Assembly (NCBI GenBank): GCA_029009515.1
Contig: JAQXJZ010000039.1
Location: 1 to 63,301, forward strand
Reading direction: 5' to 3'
Origin: a bacterium
GTDB taxonomy: Bacteria > Bacillota > Clostridia > Christensenellales > Aristaeellaceae
DNA: 63,301 nucleotides
The notes beneath the pieces were generated by a model. That model made no database searches. It was given only the letters and a program-made list of their open reading frames with translations, and had not been told where the DNA came from. The first letter of the stretch is position 1; each line of letters begins with the position of its first letter. Both the position numbers and the translations under genes were made by a program. This document shows positions 1 to 7,394 of this stretch, piece by piece.

Positions 1-64
1 ATTTCTTTCGTATACCTTATACTGTTCTTGCTTTGAATGGGTTTGCATACATTCATTTTAAAGC

Positions 65-115
65 AAACAACGAGGGTTGGGTAGCCTTTCGGCTTCCTTC
101 CCTCGTTGTTTTTTT
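65..115 (+). terminator. Intrinsic terminator, probably bidirectional
   Basis: A perfect 12-bp stem (AAACAACGAGGG at 65-76 pairing with CCCTCGTTGTTT at 100-111) is followed on the plus strand by a run of T. It would end a plus-strand transcript that enters from outside the window. It also lies just past the stop of the minus-strand thiaminase-like gene, so it may serve both strands. Confidence 0.8.
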
Positions 116-148
116 GGGGGGAGTGTTTTGCAACGCGCCCGAAAAAAA

Positions 149-583
149 TCAGTACTGGTTCATCATCAGAGTCGGAAGCTGCGCGTAGGCGTTGGTGATG
201 TATTCATGCACGCCTTCCCAAACGAAGGGCAGGATGTCGTCTGCGTGATCCACATCCGTATCCGCCAGAGGCAGCAGCACGTCGTTGTGCGTGAGCCAGT
301 CAGTGAACAGCGCGTCGTACATGAACACATCCGCCGTGGGGAGATCGGGACCGTAGCAGTCCCAGTCCACAAAGACCAGCTTGGTTTCAGGATCAATTTC
401 GGCCCACATTTCAGTGGCAAGCTCCTTGAACTTGTCCACGTCGGTCAGGTACGGAAAGGCGGCCACGGTGATGGCGGAAGGATCATTTGCACGCTCTTCC
501 GCCAGGGCGCAGCAGCCTGCAAACAGGAGAAGGATGAGCATCAGGGAAACGGTGCGCTTAACCAGTTTAACCAATGTGTACAC
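149..583 (-). CDS. Thiaminase I-like lipoprotein, N-terminal fragment
   Basis: The 144-residue product starts with a signal peptide ending in FAGC, a plausible lipobox, so it is probably a surface lipoprotein. The mature part resembles the N-terminal lobe of thiaminase I and its periplasmic-binding-protein-like fold: VAAFPYL, FVDWDCY, DVFMYDALF and a D-D-ILPF stretch. Thiaminase I replaces the thiazole of thiamine with another nucleophile using a catalytic Cys soon after this region. This ORF stops at MMNQY, before that Cys, and runs straight into a terminator, so about two thirds of a normal ~400-residue enzyme is missing. It is therefore probably a remnant or a binding-only domain. The start is GTG at 583 without a strong ribosome-binding site. 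The family call is from recalled motifs and is moderately sure. Confidence 0.5.
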   Translation of the reverse strand: MYTLVKLVKRTVSLMLILLLFAGCCALAEERANDPSAITVAAFPYLTDVDKFKELATEMWAEIDPETKLVFVDWDCYGPDLPTADVFMYDALFTDWLTHNDVLLPLADTDVDHADDILPFVWEGVHEYITNAYAQLPTLMMNQY

Positions 584-615
584 TCTTTTGAGGTCTGTTA
601 CATTTGTTACGAAAA

Positions 616-644
616 ATTATAGGTGATAGAATGTTGTATGCCAA
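616..644 (-). promoter_or_regulatory. Sigma-A promoter for the thiaminase-like gene
   Basis: On the minus strand TTGGCA (639-644) and TATAAT (616-621) are separated by 17 bp, giving a near-consensus promoter about 30 bp upstream of the GTG start. Confidence 0.65.
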
Positions 645-775
645 CACAAAAAATTCCCGATCATCAAACAATTTCATAAAAAATATTTCCTTTTTTGAAT
701 GGTTTTGGCTCTGGACGTCGTATTCATTATGCAGTCACTAATATGACAAGCACATCTTCCGGAGGCAAGGGGAAA

Positions 776-1150
776 ATGAAACGGTTTTTTGCAGGGATTC
801 TGGCAGTAATGATGGTTCTGGCCATGAGCAGCGCGCTGGCTGACATGTGCTACGTGGACGAAAACAACGACGGTCTGTGCGATCACAAGGGCGGCGACTG
901 CTGCTTTGTGGACGCCGACTGCGACGGCTGGTGCGATAACGCCGGCGAGGAGTGCCCCTTTGTGGATGAGGACGGCGACGGCGTGTGCGATCATGCGGGC
1001 GAAAAGTGCCGCCTGGGTCACCACAGCGAAAATCACAGCACCACTCATCACAGCAAGCAGCAGAAGCGCAGCACGCATCACAACAGCAGCCAGAAGAGCA
1101 GCCACCACGGCAGCACGCATCACAGCAGCGGCCATCACGGTCACCACTGA
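776..1150 (+). CDS. Secreted protein with three Cys/Asp repeats and a His-rich tail
   Basis: A 124-residue exported protein. The signal peptide covers about residues 1-22 and ends in ALA. Three repeats follow, each of the form C-x-V-D-x-x-x-D-G-x-C-D-[HN]-x-G-x-x-C. They recall calcium-binding dockerin/EF-hand loops but carry paired cysteines. The last ~43 residues hold 15 histidines, mostly as HH pairs, and look like a metal-binding tail. ATG 776 is chosen because GGAGGCAAGGGG lies just upstream; longer in-frame starts lack this. The gene leads an apparent operon with an ECF sigma factor and an anti-sigma factor whose tail is also His-rich, suggesting a shared metal- or pH-related role. No known family assigns its function. 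Confidence 0.7.
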   Translation: MKRFFAGILAVMMVLAMSSALADMCYVDENNDGLCDHKGGDCCFVDADCDGWCDNAGEECPFVDEDGDGVCDHAGEKCRLGHHSENHSTTHHSKQQKRSTHHNSSQKSSHHGSTHHSSGHHGHH

Positions 1151-1154
1151 TGAC

Positions 1155-1637
1155 ATGCGCACCGAACAGGAAGCCATAAGCGCCATCGAGCGCTACTCGG
1201 ATACTGTTCTGCGCCTTTGCATGGTTCATCTCAAAAATCCAACAGACACCGAGGATGTATTTCAAACCGTGTTTTTGAAGTACGTCCTCAGTTCTGTTGT
1301 ATTTGAAAGTGAGGAGCATGAAAAGGCGTGGTTCATCCGGGTAACCATCAACGCCTGCAAAGACTGGCTCAAAAGCCTTTTCCGCCGCCGCACCGTTTCG
1401 CTGGATGAACTGCTTGATCAGCCTGCCGCTGTTGAGCGGGAACACCGTGAGGTGCTGGAGGCTGTGCTCCAATTGCCTGCAAAGTACAGAAACGTGGTGT
1501 ATCTGCACTATTTTGAAGGCTATACCGCTCCGGAAATCAGCGATCTTCTGAACATGAAGGTCAACACGGTCTACACCCTTCTCACCCGCGCAAGAGGCGA
1601 ACTGAAAAAGACGCTGGGAGGTGACGGCGATGAGTGA
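1155..1637 (+). CDS. ECF-type RNA polymerase sigma factor
   Basis: A 160-residue sigma-70 family protein of normal ECF size. Region 2 is seen in IERYSDTVLRLC and DTEDVFQTVFLKY; region 4 in LPAKYRNVVYLHYFEGYTA with the helix-turn-helix APEISDLLNMKVNTVYTLLTRAR. It directs RNA polymerase to a small regulon when its anti-sigma factor is inactivated. ATG 1155 lies 4 bp after the stop of the His-rich protein gene, so translation is probably coupled. Its 3' end overlaps the anti-sigma gene by 8 bp. A larger in-frame ORF extends back to 906 but is only a shadow of the upstream gene. Confidence 0.88.
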   Translation: MRTEQEAISAIERYSDTVLRLCMVHLKNPTDTEDVFQTVFLKYVLSSVVFESEEHEKAWFIRVTINACKDWLKSLFRRRTVSLDELLDQPAAVEREHREVLEAVLQLPAKYRNVVYLHYFEGYTAPEISDLLNMKVNTVYTLLTRARGELKKTLGGDGDE

Positions 1638-2406
1638 AAGCAGAATCCGCAGCGCCTTTGGCAGCATCCACGCAGATGAACGCCTGAAGGCGCAAAGCAG
1701 AAGATATATCCATGAGAAAGCCTACAGCGTACGCAGAAAGCACAGGCAGATGCTGCGCCTGTCCGCCGCCATGCTGTGCATGGTGTGCTTGCTGTTTGGC
1801 GCAGGCGGCGTGTATGCGTACTTTACGCCCACCGCCATCATCTCCATCGATATCAACCCGTCCATTGAGCTCAGCGTGAACCGCTTTGACAGGGTCATCG
1901 ATGTGCGGGCGTTCAACGATGACGGCGCTGTGCTGGCGCAGCAGCTCAGCGTGCAGTACGTCGACTTCGCAAACGCCCTTTTGCAGATTTTACAAAACGA
2001 GAGCATCCAAACCTATCTGGCGCAGGACGCTTACCTGTCCATTGTGGTGGTGGGGGAGAATGCGCAGCAGAATGATCAGATCCTCACTCTGGCGCAAAGC
2101 AGCACTGCGCATCAGAACAATATCCACTGCGGCATGGGCGATCAGGCGGATGTGGAAACGGCGCATGCCTCCGGATTGTCCTGCGGCAAGTATCAGGCGG
2201 GCAAGGAGCTCATGGCGCTGGATGAAACCGTAACCACGCAGGATTTGCAGCAGATGACCATGCAGGAGATTCACCACGCCATCGAAAGCCATCACGCACA
2301 CAGCCATGACACCAGTCAGCACGAAAGCAGCGGCGGTCATGAGAGCGGCGGCGGGCATGGTTCCTCCGGCGGACACGGCAGAAAAAAACATGGCCACGGG
2401 CATTGA
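1630..2406 (+). CDS. RsgI-like membrane anti-sigma factor with His/Gly-rich tail
   Basis: A 258-residue single-pass membrane protein. The short N-terminal cytoplasmic part should bind the sigma factor; the membrane segment is around LSAAMLCMVCLLFGAGGVYA. The outside part begins with SIDINPSIELSVNRFDRVID, the conserved segment of RsgI-type anti-sigma factors. The C-terminus is rich in His, Gly and Ser (over ten His in the last ~45 residues), in place of the carbohydrate-binding or protease-related domains found on RsgI proteins of cellulolytic clostridia. ATG 1630 follows GGGAGGTG at good spacing. The tail probably senses the signal outside the cell, perhaps metal; that is inference from composition. 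Confidence 0.8.
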   Translation: MSESRIRSAFGSIHADERLKAQSRRYIHEKAYSVRRKHRQMLRLSAAMLCMVCLLFGAGGVYAYFTPTAIISIDINPSIELSVNRFDRVIDVRAFNDDGAVLAQQLSVQYVDFANALLQILQNESIQTYLAQDAYLSIVVVGENAQQNDQILTLAQSSTAHQNNIHCGMGDQADVETAHASGLSCGKYQAGKELMALDETVTTQDLQQMTMQEIHHAIESHHAHSHDTSQHESSGGHESGGGHGSSGGHGRKKHGHGH

Positions 2407-2422
2407 CCATGCTGAATCGTCC

Positions 2423-2453
2423 AGAGAGCAGCAAACCGGCTGCTCTCTTTTTT
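2423..2453 (+). terminator. Intrinsic terminator of the ECF sigma operon
   Basis: A perfect 10-bp stem, AGAGAGCAGC (2423-2432) with GCTGCTCTCT (2439-2448), is followed by six to eight T residues, 16 bp past the anti-sigma stop. Confidence 0.92.
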
Positions 2454-2489
2454 GATGAAAATATTTTTGGTCAAAGCGACAATAAAGTA

Positions 2490-2518
2490 TTGACGATCAG
2501 CCCGAAGGGGCGTATAAT
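2490..2518 (+). promoter_or_regulatory. Sigma-A promoter of the NAD salvage operon
   Basis: TTGACG (2490-2495) and TATAAT (2513-2518) are separated by exactly 17 bp, 50 bp upstream of the NrtR start codon. Confidence 0.85.
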
Positions 2519-2525
2519 CAAATTG

Positions 2526-2540
2526 TGGTCAGGATGACCA
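2526..2540 (+). promoter_or_regulatory. Probable NrtR operator
   Basis: The perfect inverted repeat TGGTCA-GGA-TGACCA begins 8 bp downstream of the -10 box, over the expected transcription start. Its position and symmetry fit a repressor site. Autoregulation by the adjacent NrtR is the obvious hypothesis. The exact NrtR consensus for this lineage is not known to me. Confidence 0.6.
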
Positions 2541-2567
2541 ATAATAAGCGGGGGGCGGTGAAATCCC

Positions 2568-3245
2568 GTGCATCATACGCTAAAAAAGAATCAGCTGCAC
2601 GTGGCGGTTGATCTGCTGATTCTCACGATCAGGGATGGTCAGCTGTGCGTGCTGCTGTCTCAGCGCACGGAGGAACCGTGGAAGGGCTGCTGGGCGCTGC
2701 CGGGCAAGCTGATGGGGCTGGAGGAGTCAGCCGAAGCGTGCGCGGAAAGCCTGCTTGAAGAAATGCTGCCCGTCAGCGGCGCGTACATGGAGCAGCTGTA
2801 CACGTTCTCGTCCGTGGAGCGCGACCAGCGCGGGCGGGTGATTTCCATCGCTTATCTGGTCATTGTTCCCTGGCCTACACTGCAGCCCGCGCTGGAAATG
2901 CCCCGCGTCACGCTGGCATGCTTCGGGATGGACGCCATTGCCGGACAGCAGCTGGCCTTTGACCACGCGCAGATGATCCGCACAGCGCTTCTGCGCCTCA
3001 GAGGCAAGATTGGCTACACGGAGGTGAGCTTTCAGTTCCTCAGCCAGCCCGAGGCCTTCACACTTGGCCAGCTTCAGACCGTTTTTGAAGCAGTTCTTGG
3101 CGAAAAGCTGGACACCAGCAACTTCCGCCGCTCCATTCTTTCACGCTACGAAACCACAGGCCGGATTGCGCAGACAGAAAGCGCCGTCCGGCAGGGACGG
3201 GGCCGCCCCGCAGCGCTGTACCGCTATCAGCCGGAGGATCCATAA
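2568..3245 (+). CDS. nrtR: NrtR family transcriptional regulator of NAD metabolism
   Basis: A 225-residue protein with an N-terminal Nudix-fold domain (about residues 10-140) and a C-terminal winged helix containing LDTSNFRRSILSRY. This is the NrtR layout: the Nudix part senses ADP-ribose or a related NAD metabolite and the winged helix represses NAD genes. The Nudix box reads G-KLMGL-E-ESAEACA-ESLLEE, so the usual REUXEE is degenerate (R to E and E to S), consistent with a ligand sensor rather than a hydrolase. The start is GTG 2568, with GGGGGCGG 9 bp upstream. pncA, a methyltransferase and pncB follow within ~20 bp of each other, which strongly supports a NAD-salvage role. Confidence 0.85.
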   Translation: MHHTLKKNQLHVAVDLLILTIRDGQLCVLLSQRTEEPWKGCWALPGKLMGLEESAEACAESLLEEMLPVSGAYMEQLYTFSSVERDQRGRVISIAYLVIVPWPTLQPALEMPRVTLACFGMDAIAGQQLAFDHAQMIRTALLRLRGKIGYTEVSFQFLSQPEAFTLGQLQTVFEAVLGEKLDTSNFRRSILSRYETTGRIAQTESAVRQGRGRPAALYRYQPEDP

Positions 3246-3260
3246 CAGGAGGCAATGCAA

Positions 3261-3794
3261 ATGGCTAACAGGTTTTTGATTGTTGTAGACATGCAGAATG
3301 ACTTCATCGACGGCGCGCTGGGTACGAAGGAAGCGCAGCAGATTGTGCCTGCGGTTCTGGACAGGATCAGCGCGGCAAAGCGCGATGGCGAAACCCTGAT
3401 GGCAACGCTGGATACCCATACCGCCGATTACCTGAATACCTCCGAAGGCAGGAATCTGCCGGTTCCGCACTGCATGGCCGGTACGGACGGGTGGAAGATT
3501 CAGCCCGATATTCTGGCTGCGCTGGGCGACGCCCTGCTGGTGGAAAAACCCACCTTCGGCAGCACGAAGCTGCCGCAGATCATTGCTGAAAAAGCGGATG
3601 ATACGCAGACCATGACCATCGAGCTGATTGGCGTGTGCACCGACATCTGCGTGGTGAGCAACGCACTGCTGCTCAAGGCGCATTTCCCGGAGGCGGACAT
3701 CCGCGTGCGCGCCGCGTGCTGCGCCGGCGTTACGCCTGAAAAGCACGAAGCTGCGCTGGAAACCATGCGCAGCTGCCAGATTGCTGTCATCTGA
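3261..3794 (+). CDS. pncA: Nicotinamidase
   Basis: A 177-residue isochorismatase-fold hydrolase that deamidates nicotinamide to nicotinate, the first step of the Preiss-Handler salvage route. The triad residues are visible: Asp10 in VVDMQNDF, Lys96 in EKPTFG and Cys130 in GVCTDICV. Asp51, His53 (LDTHTADY) and His70 are the expected metal ligands. ATG 3261 is preferred over the in-frame ATG at 3255 because AGGAGG (3247-3252) is only 2 bp from the latter. The gene lies between nrtR and pncB, whose product uses the nicotinate it makes. Confidence 0.9.
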   Translation: MANRFLIVVDMQNDFIDGALGTKEAQQIVPAVLDRISAAKRDGETLMATLDTHTADYLNTSEGRNLPVPHCMAGTDGWKIQPDILAALGDALLVEKPTFGSTKLPQIIAEKADDTQTMTIELIGVCTDICVVSNALLLKAHFPEADIRVRAACCAGVTPEKHEAALETMRSCQIAVI

Positions 3795-3815
3795 AAAACG
3801 GGGAGGAAAAAAGGC

Positions 3816-4646
3816 ATGCCGGAAATTGAAGACTACAGCGTGTACAACGACCGCATGAGGCGCTCCATGTGGGACAAGGCGTTTTTCATGGATAAGGTGC
3901 CGGGCACGGAGCTGATTGTGGACTACGGCTGCGCGGATGGATCGCTGATTCGCTTTCTGCACTCGCTGTTTCCCAGCATGCATTTCATCGGCTTTGATAT
4001 CGACCCGGCCATGATCGCCGCCGCCAACCGGGAAAAGACCGACAACATGTGGTTTTACAGCGATCCGGAGGAAATGCTGCAAAAGATTCGCTCGCTGAAC
4101 ATCGAACGCAGGCGCATCGCCGTCAATTTCTCCTCGGTGCTGCATGAGATCTTTCATTATGACTGCGACCGCAGCATGATCACCCGCCTGATTGAGCAGA
4201 TTTCTCCGCGCTATCTGGTGGTTCGCGATATGATGTACCACAGCCAGCAGGAGGATGCCGTGATCCCGCAGGCCGCGCAGGAGCAGATCCGCCGCGTGCT
4301 GCCGAAGGAGCAGCTGCAGGATTTTGAAAATTGCTGGGGGTCCATCGGCCTGAGGCGCAATCTGGCGCACCTGATTCTCAAATACAAGTACCGGGAAAAC
4401 TGGGAGAGGGAATGCTCGGAGAACTATTTCTCCTACACGCTGGACGACCTGGCCGGTCTGCTGGACCCCGGCGGAATCTATTCGCCCATCCTCATGAGCC
4501 GCTACATCCTGCCCTGGTGCCGCTACGACGCCGAAAACAACTTGGGGATCGACATGGGCGATGAATTCACTACCCATTTTTCGCTGATCCTGTCCCGCAG
4601 GAGCGATGCGAACCGCCCGTCGCTGAACGCAAAGGAGGCATTGTGA
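3816..4646 (+). CDS. Class I SAM-dependent methyltransferase in the NAD salvage operon
   Basis: A 276-residue protein with a Rossmann-type methyltransferase core. Motif I is VDYGCADGSLIRFL near residue 35, and the acidic residue closing the second strand is in IGFDIDPAM. The N-terminal ~25 residues and the C-terminal third (from about residue 150) are extra and match no fold I recognise. GGGAGGAAAAAA precedes ATG 3816. The stop codon shares one base with the pncB start (TGATG), so it is translationally coupled to pncB. The substrate cannot be read from sequence; its placement suggests a link to nicotinamide or nicotinate metabolism, but it is not the eukaryotic NNMT family by length or motifs. 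Confidence 0.75.
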   Translation: MPEIEDYSVYNDRMRRSMWDKAFFMDKVPGTELIVDYGCADGSLIRFLHSLFPSMHFIGFDIDPAMIAAANREKTDNMWFYSDPEEMLQKIRSLNIERRRIAVNFSSVLHEIFHYDCDRSMITRLIEQISPRYLVVRDMMYHSQQEDAVIPQAAQEQIRRVLPKEQLQDFENCWGSIGLRRNLAHLILKYKYRENWERECSENYFSYTLDDLAGLLDPGGIYSPILMSRYILPWCRYDAENNLGIDMGDEFTTHFSLILSRRSDANRPSLNAKEAL

Positions 4647-5842
4647 TGAAACTGGAGCCCATCATCCTTTCGCTGCTGGATACCGACCTGTACAAGTTCA
4701 ACATGGATCAGGTCATCTTCCACAAGCATACCGATCTGTGCGGCGAGTACTACTTCCGCTGCCGCAGCGAGGGCATCGTGTTTACGCAGGAAATGTTTGA
4801 GGAGATCAACGCGCAGATCGATCATCTCTGCACGCTGACCTTTACGAAGGATGAGCTGGACTATCTGCGCTCCATCCGCTTCATCAAGAACGACTATGTG
4901 GAATTCCTGCGCCTGTGGCGGCCCATCCGCGATTATGTGGAAACATCGCTGGATGCGGACGGACGGCTGCACATCGTGGTGCGCGGCCCGCTGTTTTCGG
5001 CCATGCAGTTTGAAATCTACCTGCTGGAAATCGTCAACGAGGTCTATTTCCGCCTCCAGTACGATTATGCCGAGCTGCGCGTCTCTGCACAGGAGAAGCT
5101 GGATGAGAAAATCCGCGATTTTCAGCACGGCAAATACGCCTTCCGCTTTGCGGAGTTCGGCTGCCGCCGCCGCTTGTCGCGCGAATGGCAGGAGGAGATG
5201 GTGCGCCGCCTGACCACCGAAACCAGCAATTGCGTGGGTACCTCCAATGTGTATCTGGCCAAAAAGTTTGGCATCAAGCCCATCGGCACCTATGCACATG
5301 AGTACGTGCAGATGTATCAGGGCATCGATTCCATCCCCCTGGCCTACACCAACCACTACGCCATGGAGGACTGGTACAACGAGTACAAGGGCGATAACGG
5401 CACCGCGCTGACCGATACCATCACCACCGATCTGTTCCTGCTGGATTTCAACCGCTCCATGGTCAACAACTTTACCGGCGTGCGCCACGACAGCGGCGAT
5501 CCCTTTGAATGGGGCGAAAAGATGATTGCCCATTACAAGCGCTACGACGCCGATCCCATGACCAAGCTGCTGCTGTTCAGCGACAGTCTGGACTTTGACA
5601 AGGCGCAGGCGCTGTATGATCACTTCCATGACCGCATCAAGGTGTCCTTCGGCATCGGCACCTTCTGCTCCAACGATACCTTTGCAGAGCCGCTGAACAT
5701 TGTCATCAAGCTGCAGACCGTCAACGGCAGAGCCGTGGCCAAGCTCAGCGATACACCCGGCAAGGCCATGTGCCGCGATGCGGAGTATCTGGAGTATCTG
5801 AAGCGCTCGGTGGCTTTCCGCCTGAACCGCGAAAAGGAATAA
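4646..5842 (+). CDS. pncB: Nicotinate phosphoribosyltransferase
   Basis: A 398-residue enzyme making nicotinate mononucleotide from nicotinate and PRPP with ATP. Family features include LLDTDLYKFNMDQVIF at the N-terminus, TSNVYLAKKFGIKPIGTYAHE around the active-site His, and VRHDSGDPFEWG plus SFGIGTF in the PRPP-binding barrel. ATG 4646 (preceded by in-frame GTG 4643) is chosen for its 7-bp distance from AGGAGG. It is the last gene of the nrtR-pncA-methyltransferase operon and is followed by a strong terminator. A length near 400 residues is normal for the family. Confidence 0.95.
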   Translation: MKLEPIILSLLDTDLYKFNMDQVIFHKHTDLCGEYYFRCRSEGIVFTQEMFEEINAQIDHLCTLTFTKDELDYLRSIRFIKNDYVEFLRLWRPIRDYVETSLDADGRLHIVVRGPLFSAMQFEIYLLEIVNEVYFRLQYDYAELRVSAQEKLDEKIRDFQHGKYAFRFAEFGCRRRLSREWQEEMVRRLTTETSNCVGTSNVYLAKKFGIKPIGTYAHEYVQMYQGIDSIPLAYTNHYAMEDWYNEYKGDNGTALTDTITTDLFLLDFNRSMVNNFTGVRHDSGDPFEWGEKMIAHYKRYDADPMTKLLLFSDSLDFDKAQALYDHFHDRIKVSFGIGTFCSNDTFAEPLNIVIKLQTVNGRAVAKLSDTPGKAMCRDAEYLEYLKRSVAFRLNREKE

Positions 5843-5860
5843 CCGCCTGCAAAAGGGCAT

Positions 5861-5898
5861 ACAAAAACAGGGATCCGTTGCCGGACCCCTGTTTTTGT
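5861..5898 (+). terminator. Bidirectional intrinsic terminator between pncB and rubrerythrin
   Basis: The sequence ACAAAAACAGGG...CCCTGTTTTTGT forms a long near-perfect hairpin with A and T tracts on either side. It can end pncB transcription on the plus strand and rubrerythrin transcription on the minus strand. Confidence 0.88.
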
Positions 5899-5937
5899 TT
5901 GGTTTCACACAATGTATCAGGAAGAGGAGGAGGGGGA

Positions 5938-6480
5938 TTACTTGCCGAAGTAGCGCTTCAGCAGGCCCTCGAAAGCCTTGCCGTGGCGGGCTTCGTCGCG
6001 GGCCATTTCATGAACGGTGTCATGGATGGCGTCGAGGTTGAGTTCCTTGGCCTTCTTGGCCAGCTCGAACTTGCCGGCGGTCGCGCCGTTCTCGGCGTCC
6101 ACGCGCAGCTCGAGGTTCTTCTTGGTGCTGGTGGTCACCACTTCGCCCAGCAGCTCGGCGAACTTGGCGGCATGCTCGGCTTCTTCATAAGCGGCCTTTT
6201 CCCAGTACAGGCCGATTTCGGGATAGCCTTCGCGATGAGCAACGCGGGCCATGGCCAGGTACATGCCAACCTCGGTGCACTCGCCCTGGAAGTTCTCGCG
6301 CAGGCCCATGATGATTTCTTCGGGAGCGCCCTCAGCCACGCCAACCACATGCTCGGCAGCCCAGGTCTTTTCGCCGCCCATCACGGCAAACTTGCTGGCA
6401 GGAGCCTTGCACAGGGGGCACTTTTCGGGAGCCTCGGGACCTTCGTGAACATAACCGCAAACCTTGCAAACCCACTTCAT
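5938..6480 (-). CDS. rbr: Rubrerythrin (rubredoxin domain first)
   Basis: A 180-residue iron protein reducing hydrogen peroxide in anaerobes. An N-terminal rubredoxin-type Fe(Cys)4 site is seen in CKVCGY and CPLCKAP. A ferritin-like four-helix domain follows, with diiron ligands in [19 protein letters not shown] and [11 protein letters not shown]. The rubredoxin-first order marks the 'reverse' rubrerythrin type found in clostridia, which acts with NADH-linked electron donors in oxygen and peroxide protection. The start is ATG 6480, with GGAGG 8 bp upstream; a longer ORF starting at 6498 would place that site inside the gene. It is a single gene with its own terminator downstream. Confidence 0.93.
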   Translation of the reverse strand: MKWVCKVCGYVHEGPEAPEKCPLCKAPASKFAVMGGEKTWAAEHVVGVAEGAPEEIIMGLRENFQGECTEVGMYLAMARVAHREGYPEIGLYWEKAAYEEAEHAAKFAELLGEVVTTSTKKNLELRVDAENGATAGKFELAKKAKELNLDAIHDTVHEMARDEARHGKAFEGLLKRYFGK

Positions 6481-6624
6481 AATGATATCCTCCTTCAAAT
6501 CCTTTGAATTTGTAGCTTCCTTCTTCTTAGGAGCTGTTTCGTCAGCTCGCGTATATGTTATAAACGCGTCTTACAAAAGTAAAACACAAATTTTGAAAAA
6601 AATCAATTCGTTTTGAAAAGTTTT

Positions 6625-6652
6625 TTGCGTTCTTCATCTGACGTGGTACAAT
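6625..6652 (+). promoter_or_regulatory. Promoter of the HAD phosphatase gene
   Basis: TACAAT (6647-6652) is preceded by TGG, making an extended -10, and by TTGCGT 16 bp upstream. It lies 35 bp before the start codon. Confidence 0.5.
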
Positions 6653-6687
6653 GAGTGACAGATTCATCCAAAGGAGGAAGTGAGACG

Positions 6688-7326
6688 ATGGATATCATCC
6701 TGTTTGATCTGGACGGAACGCTGACGGATCCCGGGCTGGGAATTACCAACTCGGTGATGTACGCCTTGAGAAAGTACGGCATGGAAGTACCGCCGAGGCA
6801 GGAGCTGTATTCGTTCATTGGCCCGCCGCTCAAGCAGAGCTTCATGCGCTGGTGCGGTTTTGACGAAGCGGAAGGCGAACAGGCGGTGAAGTACTATCGC
6901 GAATATTACCGCGACAAGGGCCTTTTGGAAAACGAGGTCTATGACGGCATTGAGGATATGCTCAAGGCGCTGCGCGAAAAGGGCAAGCGCCTTGCGGTGG
7001 CCACCTCCAAGCCGGAGGAGTTTGCCAGGCGCATTCTGGAGCACTTTGGCCTTGCGCAGTATTTTGAGGTGATCGCGGGCGACACGCTGGATTTCAAGCG
7101 CAACACCAAGGCGGACGTCATTGCCAGCGCGCTGGAACGGCTGGGCGTGACCGATCGATCCGGCGTGATTATGGTGGGCGACCGCGAGCATGATGTGATT
7201 GGCGCAAAGGCGCAGGATCTGCCCTGCATCGGCGTGTTGTTTGGCTACGGCAGCCAGGAGGAGCTGGAGGCCGCAGGCGCCAAGCACATCGCCCAAACGC
7301 CTGCAGATGTGCTGAAGTATGTGTGA
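6688..7326 (+). CDS. HAD-family phosphatase, phosphoglycolate phosphatase-like
   Basis: A 212-residue haloacid-dehalogenase hydrolase. Motif I is FDLDGTLTD (nucleophile and acid Asp), motif II is AVATSKPE, motif III includes the Lys of DFKRNTKAD, and motif IV is MVGDREHDVIGA. The helical cap inserted after motif I is of the C1 type seen in phosphoglycolate phosphatase and related housecleaning enzymes. ATG 6688 sits 10 bp after AGGAGG; the longer ORF start at 6655 overlaps the promoter and is rejected. It is a single gene between its own promoter and terminator. The true substrate cannot be told from sequence. Confidence 0.85.
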   Translation: MDIILFDLDGTLTDPGLGITNSVMYALRKYGMEVPPRQELYSFIGPPLKQSFMRWCGFDEAEGEQAVKYYREYYRDKGLLENEVYDGIEDMLKALREKGKRLAVATSKPEEFARRILEHFGLAQYFEVIAGDTLDFKRNTKADVIASALERLGVTDRSGVIMVGDREHDVIGAKAQDLPCIGVLFGYGSQEELEAAGAKHIAQTPADVLKYV

Positions 7327-7344
7327 TCCATCAACATAATGAAG

Positions 7345-7382
7345 AAACGCCTTCACAGCATGATCGCTGCGAAGGCGTTTTT
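7345..7382 (+). terminator. Intrinsic terminator of the HAD gene
   Basis: AAACGCCTTC (7345-7354) pairs with GAAGGCGTTT (7371-7380) and is followed by T residues, 18 bp past the stop codon. Confidence 0.8.
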
Positions 7383-7394
7383 CAGTGCAAATCT

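Noticed and set aside
906-1154. N-terminal extension of the sigma factor ORF
   Set aside because: It is an Ala/Thr-rich shadow of the upstream His-rich gene; the true start ATG 1155 follows that gene's stop.
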